Shown one piece after another: positions 49,712-56,272 of a stretch of DNA of 64,000 bases (position 1 is its first letter; each line of letters starts with the position of its first letter). The DNA is from a virus. The translations under genes and the position numbers were made by a program. The notes under the pieces were generated by a model. That model did no database searches. It worked only from the letters and a program-made list of their open reading frames with translations, and was not told where the DNA came from. The stretch is taken from positions 62,001 through 126,000 of IMG/VR virus record IMGVR_UViG_3300032308_002010. One strand, given 5' to 3'.

Positions 49712-50326
49712 TTAATCCCACAGGGCTTGGTAGTACTTACCGAACAGAGTCGTTCCACGGCGGATACGCTCCTCGTGTGCGCTCAATCCATCGAAATCGC
49801 ACTTCACCCGCTTGATGTGCTCGGTGATGTTATCAATATCAGCGAGATCGTCCCGACCTTGCCAGAATTGGTCGTCATGATCGGGGTCGTTCAACTGCTC
49901 GAACGCCCAGATCATCTCGTTCATGATCCATTCCCAGCGCTTTTCATGAAACTGGTCAGGGGCGCTGCAGTTCTTTTCTTCTTCGGTCAACGCCGGCGCA
50001 GCGCTTGACCGAAGCTCTTCCGGTACATCCTCGTCATCAGTAAAAGGATACCCGTGCTGGGTCGCCTTTAGCTGCTTGAGCAAGGGCAGGATGATCGGCG
50101 CCAAGGTGCCATCGACGCTCCACGTGTCGTAGTCATGCACCTTGACGACAACCTTCCGCTCGCGAAACCGGCCGTGGAACCACTCACAAAACGGGCCAAA
50201 CCATGTTTTGTTCAGCCACTCGCCAATCTTTTGGCAGCGGTCTTCAGAGACACCAACCCGCTGAAGCAGGTCTGCGATCTGATATGGACCCCACCACTTG
50301 GGCGACTTACCGATGTAAACTTTCAT
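49712..50326 (-). CDS. Conserved phage protein ('KYIG..GPYQIA ... RWEWIMDEMIWAFE' family)
   Basis: 204 residues from ATG 50326, which overlaps the upstream stop as ATGA and follows AAGGAGG. 'MKVYIGKSPKWWGPYQIADLL', 'VHDYDTWSVDGTLAPIILPL', 'HGYPFTDDEDVPEEL', 'RWEWIMNEMIWAFEQL' and 'RRGTTLFGKYYQALWD' match a protein family I recall from many unrelated tailed phages, with no established function. Soluble, alpha/beta. The expanded central part is acidic. Confidence 0.8.
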   Translation of the reverse strand: MKVYIGKSPKWWGPYQIADLLQRVGVSEDRCQKIGEWLNKTWFGPFCEWFHGRFRERKVVVKVHDYDTWSVDGTLAPIILPLLKQLKATQHGYPFTDDEDVPEELRSSAAPALTEEEKNCSAPDQFHEKRWEWIMNEMIWAFEQLNDPDHDDQFWQGRDDLADIDNITEHIKRVKCDFDGLSAHEERIRRGTTLFGKYYQALWD

Positions 50327-50619
50327 CCTTCCTCCTTGAAACGGGACCACTGTCGTCTGCAATACGGACACTGCCAATAACTCACGCCGTCGTAGTGATT
50401 TGGGTGCGTATATGGCAACTGAACGCCGACGATATAACTAAACTTGTAGGGCGGCGAGTAATGTTGCCGCACATATTCGCGCAGTTCTTCGTCAGTCTTG
50501 TCTTTAGACCAGTCTTGCTTGCGCAAAACGGTAAAGATATCTCCGGCGTCCCAACTAGCGTTACACGTGGGGCACCTTCCATAGTGGTCAAGCTTTGCTG
50601 TTTCTTCATTCAGCAGCAC
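50323..50619 (-). CDS. Zinc-ribbon-like small protein (GTG start)
   Basis: 98 residues from GTG 50619 after GAGGAGGCGATCA. The frame is open to 50736 but lacks a better start. Two Cys pairs frame the domain: 'RCPTCNASWDAGDIF' and 'YWQCPYCRRQW', typical of a zinc ribbon found in phage and bacterial small proteins. Could bind nucleic acid. Overlaps both neighbours by a few bases. Confidence 0.7.
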   Translation of the reverse strand: MLLNEETAKLDHYGRCPTCNASWDAGDIFTVLRKQDWSKDKTDEELREYVRQHYSPPYKFSYIVGVQLPYTHPNHYDGVSYWQCPYCRRQWSRFKEEG

Positions 50620-50878
50620 TGATCGCCTCCTCTGGTTGGGGTAACAGCGCGTAAGAATCCACGTGCGGCAACAACGCGAGAGATCTGCCGTTATCCCAGC
50701 GGACATGAATCTGGTGCCAATCTTTAGGGCCGTCAAAGTTTACGAGGATAACAGTCCCCTCTAAACCAGCCGGCATACCCTCTTCCACCGGCATCCACTT
50801 TGAATCTGGATTTGTCATCGGCGCTGTCAGCCGTATACGCCGGCCAATTAGCGGATGATTTTCACCATCGAGTGTCAT
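50606..50878 (-). CDS. DUF4314-like small protein
   Basis: 90 residues from ATG 50878 after GAGGTGGCA (frame open to 50908). 'IGRRIRLTAPMTNPDSKW', 'GLEGTVILVNFDGPKDWHQI' and 'VRWDNGRSLALLPHVDSYAL' fit the DUF4314 pattern (GxRIxL...GxxGTV...WDNGxSL.L). A small SH3-like beta barrel common in phages and plasmids, function unknown. First gene of the small-gene run. Confidence 0.78.
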   Translation of the reverse strand: MTLDGENHPLIGRRIRLTAPMTNPDSKWMPVEEGMPAGLEGTVILVNFDGPKDWHQIHVRWDNGRSLALLPHVDSYALLPQPEEAISAAE

Positions 50879-50905
50879 TGCCACCTCACAAAAGTGTTTC
50901 CAAAG

Positions 50906-50960
50906 CAAAAAGAAAAGCGACGTACCGGGCTGGGTTACGGCACACCATAACCCAGCCCGG
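50906..50960 (-). terminator. Intrinsic terminator after 50981..51589
   Basis: A 13-bp perfect stem (CCGGGCTGGGTTA/TAACCCAGCCCGG, 50925-50937 with 50948-50960) followed on the minus strand by CTTTTCTTTTTG after an 8-base gap. It separates the basic-protein gene from the small-gene run. Confidence 0.75.
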
Positions 50961-50980
50961 CAGCGTCTTACAACACATTA

Positions 50981-51589
50981 CTAGCCAGCCATCAGTTCGG
51001 CCAGCCGCTTGATCCCGCCGTGACGAAGGACAAGCCGCGTCACCGGCGCACGCTTCCGCTTGGGGGCGCGACGCGTCACAATCGTCGTCACAACCTTGGC
51101 AGCCGCGCGCTTGCGCTTCCGTTTCTTACCGTTCGGCTCGGCCTCTTCACGCCAGCTGACCGGCATCGGGTGCAGCCGGTACAGGCCCGGCGGCAGCTTC
51201 CACCGCCCGTTCGGCTTGTCGAACACACGGATCTGGCTCTTCAGACAGCCGGGCGTCGCGAACCGCACCTCGATCTTCTTTTTGATATCAAAGATCTTGG
51301 TGATCCCAGCCCCAATCTGGTAGTCGAACATCCCACCCGTTGCGTCATCAAGCGCAAGCGCAACGACACAGTAGCGCGGATCGCCGGGCTCTGCCTTGGC
51401 AATATGCTTCGTGGAGATGTTGAACCAGAACGGCTCACGGGCCAACACGATCGTCCAGCTCGGGTCAGCCTCGTCCTTAAACGAGTCACCCATCGACTTC
51501 AGCGGCGAGGACTTATAGCAGTGCCTCTTGTGCACGCCGTCTTCGCTCTTCTTCTGTTTCACACACGAACCGGTCTTTTGACGAGACAT
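50981..51589 (-). CDS. Basic protein with Lys/Arg-rich C-terminus
   Basis: 202 residues from ATG 51589 (frame open to 51619). The N-terminal half is acidic/aromatic with beta strands ('WTIVLAREPFWFNISTK'). Residues ~150-190 are a strong basic tract (KKRKRKRAAAK, RRAPKRKRAP), suggesting nucleic-acid binding. Monocistronic between two terminators, so probably a strongly expressed unit. No family recognised. Confidence 0.72.
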   Translation of the reverse strand: MSRQKTGSCVKQKKSEDGVHKRHCYKSSPLKSMGDSFKDEADPSWTIVLAREPFWFNISTKHIAKAEPGDPRYCVVALALDDATGGMFDYQIGAGITKIFDIKKKIEVRFATPGCLKSQIRVFDKPNGRWKLPPGLYRLHPMPVSWREEAEPNGKKRKRKRAAAKVVTTIVTRRAPKRKRAPVTRLVLRHGGIKRLAELMAG

Positions 51590-51648
51590 CGTAAAACGAT
51601 TCCCTTCGTTACGAACCACTGAACAACCCGCGACAACGTGCCACGGGC

Positions 51649-51905
51649 AAAAAGAAAAAACCGGGCGGGTCGATTTACGCCCCCGACCCTATAATCCAAG
51701 ACGAGTTGCAACTCTTCTTGGAACCCCTCCACGTCGGCACTTGCTGCGAGATTCCCCGCAGCTGTTACCGCTAGTAAGGAGTACCCGGTTAGACAACGGT
51801 GCGCTCAGGTATGCTAGCTGGCGCTGGATATAGGACTTTGGGATCGGGCATACCAATCCACCCTAGTTTCCCAGCTATCCCTTTTGAGGCGCCTTCGTCC
51901 CCGTT
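51649..51905 (-). ncRNA. Structured spacer and terminator downstream of tmRNA
   Basis: About 255 bases without a gene. Stems on the minus strand include GGTATGC/GCATACC, GCTGCG/CGCAGC, TCCAAGA/TCTTGGA enclosing the palindrome GAGTTGCAACTC, and GGGTCG/CGACCC (51667-51672 with 51684-51689) followed by GCCCGGTTTTTTC. The last is a terminator for the tRNA-tmRNA transcript. The rest may be a separate small RNA or a 3' trailer. Confidence 0.5.
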
Positions 51906-51911
51906 GTTGTA

Positions 51912-52256
51912 TGGAGGCGGCGGGAATCGAACCCGCGTCCAGAGATATCTCCAGAAAGAACGTCTACGTGTGTAGGCAGTTGTTGTTTACACTCCTGCCA
52001 AAGTTAGCCGATTATCGGCGTCAGGTGGGCTACCACCATCTTGCCCTTTCTTACTGGGCCAGATCAGCCGATTATCGGCGTCAACCTGATTGGGCAATAA
52101 GGCTCAGGTCGCCTCACTCACTGGCCTATTAACTAGGCAGCGAGGGCCGGAGCATAAGCGCCAGCTAGAAACGTAATCGGCTTTTAACGTGGCCCACCGA
52201 TCAACCACGACACGCAGTCCTAACCTTCCTTATCCTGTCGAAACCAGTACGCCCCC
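51912..52256 (-). ncRNA. ssrA: tmRNA (phage-encoded ssrA)
   Basis: 345 bases. 5' end GGGGGCGTACTGGTTTCGACAGG is the canonical tmRNA start. The 3' end is a T arm (GCGGGTTCGATTCCCGC) plus CGCCTCC and discriminator A pairing with the 5' acceptor strand. The tag frame (52165-52133) encodes AGAYAPALAA and stops at TAG, ending in the usual ALAA degron. CCA is not encoded. It rescues stalled ribosomes by trans-translation and marks the product for degradation. Phage tmRNAs are known but uncommon. Confidence 0.93.
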
Positions 52257-52478
52257 GAAGTTGTTGGCTGTGTTCCCATTGTGAGCTTACGGCAGGTAGA
52301 CCTGCCTTCATTTACCGCTGGCTCTTTTGTACGTAATTTATCCAGCAGCACCAACAACAAATCAAAGCTCTCGCCGCAAGGATGTGGTGATCACACGTAG
52401 TTTATACGCTCCCACGCACATTAAGGCTCGTAACTTCCCCTAGCATTTCGCAGCGCTGTACACACGCTGCCGAGATAA
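52257..52478 (-). other. Structured spacer between tRNA-Leu and tmRNA
   Basis: No convincing gene. Stems on the minus strand: GTTGTTGG/CCAACAAC, GCTGG/CCAGC, GGCAGG/CCTGCC immediately 5' of the tmRNA, and GCAGCG/CGCTGC near the tRNA. Probably processed leader RNA or spacer within the tRNA-tmRNA transcript. Confidence 0.4.
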
Positions 52479-52552
52479 TAACCCGGGTGGGAATCGAACC
52501 CACAACAAGTAGATCCTAAGTCTACCGCCTCTGCCAATTGGGCTACCGAGTT
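52479..52552 (-). tRNA. tRNA-Leu (TAG), short variable arm
   Basis: 74 bases. Acceptor AACTCGG/CCGGGTT, 3-bp D stem, anticodon loop CTTAGGA (TAG, reads CUA), variable loop TTGTT (5 bases), T arm GTGGG-TTCGATT-CCCAC, discriminator A. Bacterial tRNA-Leu normally has a long variable arm, so this is atypical. No CCA encoded. Confidence 0.85.
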
Positions 52553-52642
52553 GAAACATGGTTTGTCGGGTTTAGTGCTGCTTCTCTATCCCGACACGGC
52601 TTAGTATGAAGTTATCTCTGGCACTTCACCGCCACGTTTTAT

Positions 52643-52714
52643 TGACCCCACGGGGATTCGAACCCCGGTTACAGCCTTGAAAGGGCCGTGTCCTAACCGC
52701 TAGACGATGGGGCC
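52643..52714 (-). tRNA. tRNA-Glu (TTC)
   Basis: 72 bases. Acceptor GGCCCCA/TGGGGTC, anticodon loop CTTTCAA (TTC), T arm CGGGG-TTCGAAT-CCCCG, discriminator A. Standard type I cloverleaf. Confidence 0.93.
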
Positions 52715-52722
52715 GCCGCGAC

Positions 52723-52863
52723 CTAAGTATTGTTCGCGCATTCTTTCTTTTCAAGCTGCCGTTCCTTCTTCCAGAAAAGGCGTTTGCCGAACGGCTTCAT
52801 GTGCTTATTGCAGTCCATCGTCTTTGGGCGTACGTGAAGCAGTCCGCGTTTCTTTGTGGTCAT
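52723..52863 (-). CDS. 46-residue basic peptide
   Basis: ATG 52863 after AAAGGAACAAC encodes MTTKKRGLLHVRPKTMDC... ending 'ECANNT'. Very Lys/Arg-rich with two Cys. Located between tRNA-Glu and the plus-strand HNH gene. Function unknown. Confidence 0.5.
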   Translation of the reverse strand: MTTKKRGLLHVRPKTMDCNKHMKPFGKRLFWKKERQLEKKECANNT

Positions 52864-52962
52864 GTTGTTCCTTTGATAACAAAACCAATGGGCCACCGGA
52901 GAGTCGAATCTTGCGTTTTTGTTGTCTTCCAACTACACTGCGTTATTCCAAACGGAGGTTTT

Positions 52963-53457
52963 ATGCGCTGCGTCAATTGCAACATAGAGACAACAAATCC
53001 GCGTTTTTGTGGCCGCTCGTGTTCGGTTAGTTACAACAATCGCCGCGCGCCAAAAAGAAAAAAACAAACACAAGCGTGTCCGAATTGTTTAACCCAATTT
53101 TTTAAACGCGTAAACAGCAATCAAACGTTCTGCAGCGTTCAATGCCGCAAAACAAATTACTGCGCAAAAATTACTGCGGCTGGTCGTTTTGATATTAACG
53201 GTCAACCCAGCAGCGTAACTGTGCGCAAGTTTTTAATTGTTACGTCCGGCAATATCTGCGCTGTTTGCGGTCAAACCGGTAACAACTGGCGCGGCCAACC
53301 ATTGACGCTAATTGTTGACCACATAGACGGAAACGCCCGCAACTGGAAAATTGAAAACATTCAACTTGTGTGTCCAAACTGCGACAGCCAGCTACCAACG
53401 TTTAAAGGTAGAAACAAAGGTAAAAGCACACGCAAATACACAATCATTCAACGCTAG
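52963..53457 (+). CDS. HNH homing endonuclease inserted in the tRNA cluster
   Basis: 164 residues from ATG 52963 after AACGGAGG. Two zinc-knuckle-like Cys motifs at the N-terminus (CVNCNIETTNPRFCGRSC; CPNCLTQFF...FCSVQC) and a C-terminal HNH core 'LTLIVDHIDGNARNW ... LVCPNCDSQLPTF'. It is the only plus-strand gene in a minus-strand tRNA cluster, is AT-richer and ends exactly one base before the unusual tRNA-Ile. All this fits a mobile homing gene. Confidence 0.88.
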   Translation: MRCVNCNIETTNPRFCGRSCSVSYNNRRAPKRKKQTQACPNCLTQFFKRVNSNQTFCSVQCRKTNYCAKITAAGRFDINGQPSSVTVRKFLIVTSGNICAVCGQTGNNWRGQPLTLIVDHIDGNARNWKIENIQLVCPNCDSQLPTFKGRNKGKSTRKYTIIQR

Positions 53458-53558
53458 TACGCCCGCAGGGAATCGAACCCCGACCTACAGGTAATCAGCC
53501 TGTATCCTTTCGGACCGAGAATATAAGTCTCGTGTGCTAACCGTTACACCACGGGCGC
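53458..53558 (-). tRNA. tRNA-Ile-like with two anticodon arms (TAT and GAT)
   Basis: 101 bases. Acceptor GCGCCCG/CGGGCGT, D arm GTGTAACGGTTAGCAC and T arm CGGGG-TTCGATT-CCCTG are normal. Position 27-43 is a perfect anticodon arm CGAGA-CTTATAT-TCTCG (TAT at 53523-53525). The expected short variable region is replaced by TCC-GAAA-GGA and a second perfect arm ACAGG-CTGATTA-CCTGT (GAT at 53494-53496). Both are isoleucine anticodons. Either a tRNA with a 30-base insertion, a fused or recombined tRNA pair, or a variable arm that mimics an anticodon arm. Confidence 0.75.
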
Positions 53559-53570
53559 ATATCTCGCGTG

Positions 53571-53611
53571 GGCGGGGCGCCAGCAGCTTGGGCTACTGCC
53601 AGCGCCCCGCC
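53571..53611. repeat. 10-bp perfect inverted repeat
   Basis: GGCGGGGCGC (53571-53580) and GCGCCCCGCC (53602-53611) form a strong GC hairpin between the exported protein gene and the tRNA-Ile-like gene. There is no T tract, so it may be a processing or stability element rather than a terminator. Confidence 0.6.
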
Positions 53612-53628
53612 GTCAGCGAGTCTACGCT

Positions 53629-53991
53629 TCAGCGGTAGCGCTTGCACGCATACCACCGGCCATCCCTGCCACGCGCGACCCCTTGGTCTACAACCGCTCT
53701 GCCGCTATTGCTATAGCAGCAGTTTCCCAGCGCCTGCTCGGGCGTTGAGCCCATGCCGACGCCTTCATAACCGGCGTTGCCACCGTGATGTCCCATGCGG
53801 CCATTGCTAGCCTGCAGCTCGGCTACGCCCTGTGCCGTGGACGTATGCCCGGCATAAGAACTAGCGTAGGAATAGGACTTCACTGGAACCTGCGCCTGAG
53901 ACGGCGTGTAAGACCGACGGTGCCGCGGGGCAGCATGCGCAACGCTGACCAGCGAAAGAGCGACGGCTACACACACGAGAAAACGGAACAT
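53629..53991 (-). CDS. Exported protein with 'GYEGVG...NCCYSNSG' domain
   Basis: 120 residues from ATG 53991 after GGAGGATCGTT (frame open to 54063). Signal peptide 'MFRFLVCVAVALSLVSVAHA'. The C-terminal ~60 residues 'MGHHGGNAGYEGVGMGSTPEQA', 'GNCCYSNSGRAVVDQGVARG' and 'DGRWYACKRY' form a small domain I recall from marine phage and bacterial secreted proteins. Possibly a cell-surface or wall-binding domain. Confidence 0.68.
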   Translation of the reverse strand: MFRFLVCVAVALSLVSVAHAAPRHRRSYTPSQAQVPVKSYSYASSYAGHTSTAQGVAELQASNGRMGHHGGNAGYEGVGMGSTPEQALGNCCYSNSGRAVVDQGVARGRDGRWYACKRYR

Positions 53992-54053
53992 AACGATCCT
54001 CCGTGACCATGCCGCGGGTGTGCGCGACATCAAAAAACCAACCCCACACCGGG

Positions 54054-54422
54054 TTATAAGCATTCGGCGTTTTTAGTCGCCAGAAAAACTGTGTCGGCAG
54101 TTTCTGTATCGTCGAGATATTCGACTATCTCGCGCATGTAGCTTACGGGCGGCATAGGCGACCAGCTTTTGGCGCGCTCGGCGTCGTACGGCTGCCAATG
54201 GGGCGCGTCGCAAGCGTCGACGAGGCCCCAATGATTGTTGTGAAAAAGGTGCGGACACAGCTCGATGTCTGGGTTGCCTTTTTCGCTTTTAATCGAGTTA
54301 GGCGTGAAGCTGTACTTGCCTATTCCAACGCCGATGTTGGGACCGAAGTAGTAAACTTCTTGTCCTTCCTGCGGCGGGTCTTTGTGAGACGACCGCCAAC
54401 CAAACCGATCTGGTTCTGACAT
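54054..54422 (-). CDS. Hypothetical small protein (DUF551-like)
   Basis: 122 residues after GGAGGTTATAT. 'GWRSSHKDPPQEGQEVYYF' and 'HWQPYDAERAKSWSPMP' resemble DUF551-type phage proteins (W...P..G..V...HW...P). Soluble. It is the gene just after tRNA-Val in the transcript. Function unknown. Confidence 0.6.
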   Translation of the reverse strand: MSEPDRFGWRSSHKDPPQEGQEVYYFGPNIGVGIGKYSFTPNSIKSEKGNPDIELCPHLFHNNHWGLVDACDAPHWQPYDAERAKSWSPMPPVSYMREIVEYLDDTETADTVFLATKNAECL

Positions 54423-54438
54423 ATAACCTCCGAGACAA

Positions 54439-54512
54439 TAGCCGCAAAGGGACTCGAACCCCTAACCCCCTGCGTGTAAAGCAGGTGCTCTAACCAATTG
54501 AGCTATGCGGCT
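54439..54512 (-). tRNA. tRNA-Val (TAC)
   Basis: 74 bases. Acceptor AGCCGCA/TGCGGCT, D arm GCTCAATTGGTTAGAGC, anticodon loop TTTACAC (TAC), T arm AGGGG-TTCGAGT-CCCTT, discriminator A. Confidence 0.93.
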
Positions 54513-54537
54513 ACTCGCAAAAGAAAACATGCAGAGC

Positions 54538-54611
54538 TAGGGCCGGTGGGACTCGAACCCACAACACAGGGATTTTAAGTCCCTTGACTCTGCCAATTGG
54601 TCTACGACCCC
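54538..54611 (-). tRNA. tRNA-Leu (TAA), short variable arm
   Basis: 74 bases. Acceptor GGGGTCG/CGGCCCT, 3-bp D stem with CAATTGGCAGA loop, anticodon loop CTTAAAA (TAA), variable loop GTGTT (5 bases), T arm GTGGG-TTCGAGT-CCCAC, discriminator A. As in the TAG tRNA, the long class II arm is missing. Confidence 0.85.
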
Positions 54612-54625
54612 GGGTGCGCCAATCG

Positions 54626-54931
54626 TCAGACTGGCGTTGGGGCGTTTACCTCCTCCAGCCCCGCGGGCTTCGGGTGCTTGTTGGGATGCGCGACCCAACG
54701 ATACAGCTCGCGCTCTGTCGCGCTGTGCGAGCCCATGGCGTCGCGCAGCACCATCGACTCCCGAAGCTGATCAAAAATTCGCTGAACGTCCAGAAACTCA
54801 CGATACGTAAGTCCCTGTTCCAGTTCACGTTTACGCGCGAGAAAAACGCGCAATTCTTCGAGATGCACGTTTATCCGCTTGTTGTAGTACCCGGCCAACC
54901 GGGCCAGTTCGTCATCGTATGCTGCTGCCAT
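54626..54931 (-). CDS. Small helical hypothetical protein
   Basis: 101 residues from ATG 54931 (AGAGGTACG precedes it; frame open to 55084). Helical, charged ('YNKRINVHLEELRVFLARKR', 'RIFDQLRESMVLRDAMG') with a His near the C-terminus. It overlaps the membrane-protein gene by 20 bases. Function unknown. Confidence 0.62.
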   Translation of the reverse strand: MAAAYDDELARLAGYYNKRINVHLEELRVFLARKRELEQGLTYREFLDVQRIFDQLRESMVLRDAMGSHSATERELYRWVAHPNKHPKPAGLEEVNAPTPV

Positions 54932-55142
54932 TCCAAACGTACCTCTTGTCTCCAATCTGGCACCACCAACGCTGCCCATCGTTCCAGTAGATGGGTGTAG
55001 CAGACGCAGATGGCGGTTGCAACGTCGTCGGCTGCGGATGGGCTTTTTGGTATTCGTCATAGCCTTGCCATGCGAGACCGGCAAGCATCAGCAGCGCCGT
55101 GATCAAGCCGATTACGTTACCTTTGATCTCAATCCCCGTCAT
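54912..55142 (-). CDS. Small membrane protein
   Basis: 76 residues after AAGGAGGTTTGAA. N-terminal membrane helix (GNVIGLITALLMLAGLAWQG), then a short external domain with 'RWWCQIGDKRYVWNG'. Similar small one-helix proteins recur along the right end. Function unknown. Confidence 0.65.
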   Translation of the reverse strand: MTGIEIKGNVIGLITALLMLAGLAWQGYDEYQKAHPQPTTLQPPSASATPIYWNDGQRWWCQIGDKRYVWNGSSIR

Positions 55143-55196
55143 TTCAAACCTCCTTGTTTAGAAATGAAACCTCCCCCCAACAAAACAAAACCCCAT

Positions 55197-55270
55197 TACC
55201 CCCTCTAGGATTCGAACCTAGGACCCACGGATTAAAAGTCCGATGCTCTAACCAGCTGAGCTAAGGGGGC
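55197..55270 (-). tRNA. tRNA-Lys (TTT)
   Basis: 74 bases. Acceptor GCCCCCT/AGGGGGT, D arm GCTCAGCTGGTTAGAGC, anticodon loop CTTTTAA (TTT), T arm CTAGG-TTCGAAT-CCTAG, discriminator A. Last tRNA of the cluster. Confidence 0.93.
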
Positions 55271-55302
55271 TCACGTTTAACCACTGTGAGTGTGGTGACC
55301 AC

Positions 55303-55992
55303 TTACTTCATCGTGGTCATGCGCGGACGCGCCAAGTTAGGCGTGTTCGGCCACTGACAGTTCCCGTTTGGGCAATCTTCTTCCGGCGGCGCGGCTTTAC
55401 GCTTTGCCGGCGAAGAGGATTTTGCTGGGCGGACCACAGCTTGCTCGCGTGCCGGCGCTTTGCCGTTGGGCCATATCGCCTCAGATGGCGGCCCGTTAAT
55501 CACGTGAGCTTTCCATTGGCCCTTCTCAACCCGCGCATACAACTGATATTCGCACAGCTCCCAGCGCGGCAGCAACCCAGACCGATGCCGATACTCCGTG
55601 TAGTCGACATCTTCGTCCTTGGGCATAGTCCACTGCGTTATCTGCACAGCGGCCCACAGACCCTTGGTATCGCGCCAGCTTGTGATCCACCGGCAATCCA
55701 CAAGCCTGATGTAGACGTCTGTGTCGTCAAACATCTGCTGGCACTCCTGCACGAAGTTCTCGCGGTCTGGACAGTTCGAGGTCATCGTGCTCATTAGCGT
55801 TTTGAGATCTTCCGCGGTGTGAGCTTGGAAGTTCTGCTCCATCACCTCACGAATCGCGGCAGTGGCCGCTTCGACGTATCGCGCCTCGCCGGGGTCGGAC
55901 ACGCTGTTCCACTTGCCTGTCTTTTTATTTGCTTGCGCAAAGACTGGCATACACAAAACAGAAAACATAAGAGCGTAAACAAACCTATTCAT
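55303..55992 (-). CDS. Exported protein, possibly NTF2-like
   Basis: 229 residues. Signal peptide 'MNRFVYALMFSVLCMPVFAQ'. Residues ~38-160 are a helix plus curved beta sheet pattern ('IREVMEQNFQAHTAEDLKTL ... VYIRLVDCRWI ... VQITQWTM ... YQLYARVEKGQW'), like an NTF2/SnoaL-type fold. The C-terminal ~60 residues are Pro/Lys-rich with 'DCPNGNCQW'. Overlaps the small membrane gene by 8 bases. Role unknown. Confidence 0.6.
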   Translation of the reverse strand: MNRFVYALMFSVLCMPVFAQANKKTGKWNSVSDPGEARYVEAATAAIREVMEQNFQAHTAEDLKTLMSTMTSNCPDRENFVQECQQMFDDTDVYIRLVDCRWITSWRDTKGLWAAVQITQWTMPKDEDVDYTEYRHRSGLLPRWELCEYQLYARVEKGQWKAHVINGPPSEAIWPNGKAPAREQAVVRPAKSSSPAKRKAAPPEEDCPNGNCQWPNTPNLARPRMTTMK

Positions 55993-56173
55993 CTCGCTGA
56001 CTCCTTGTTAAGCACACGTGGGCAAAGCCGCCTAAAAGCGCCCAGCCCGCACATGCACCTATTACGGTTACCTCTTCTCCTAGGTGGAGTGACTTCGCCG
56101 CTGAGAACCCAATAGCGGCGCCGGCCAAGGTACACATAACAATCAAGACTTCACGCACAATCGGGTATGGCAT
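55985..56173 (-). CDS. Small two-helix membrane protein
   Basis: 62 residues with two hydrophobic helices (~5-26 'IVREVLIVMCTLAGAAIGFS', ~34-55 'VTVIGACAGWALLGGFAHVC') and a charged end. Short, holin-like topology. A diverged promoter-type element lies ~60 bases upstream. Function unknown. Confidence 0.6.
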   Translation of the reverse strand: MPYPIVREVLIVMCTLAGAAIGFSAAKSLHLGEEVTVIGACAGWALLGGFAHVCLTRSQRDE

Positions 56174-56233
56174 GGTATCCTCCCTGCGTGTCCCGAAAGC
56201 GTGCCATGTTCCGCGAAAACATATTCGCGGGGC

Positions 56234-56270
56234 ACAAGGAATATGCCCGAATATTGCCCAAAATTTAGGC
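56234..56270 (-). promoter_or_regulatory. Diverged promoter-type element, copy 5
   Basis: Minus-strand GCCTAAATTT (56270-56261), exactly 10 bases, TCGGGCATATTCCTTGT (56250-56234). It matches the four clear copies at 6 of 10 and 12 of 17 positions, counting R, K, Y and N as matches, and keeps their spacing. It lies between the glycosyltransferase stop and the start of 55985..56173. Confidence 0.5.
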
Positions 56271-56272
56271 GG

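Noticed and set aside
52880-52955. Possible tRNA remnant (GATTCGACTC followed by GTGGCCCA on the minus strand)
   Set aside because: The T stem does not pair and no 5' acceptor strand is present.
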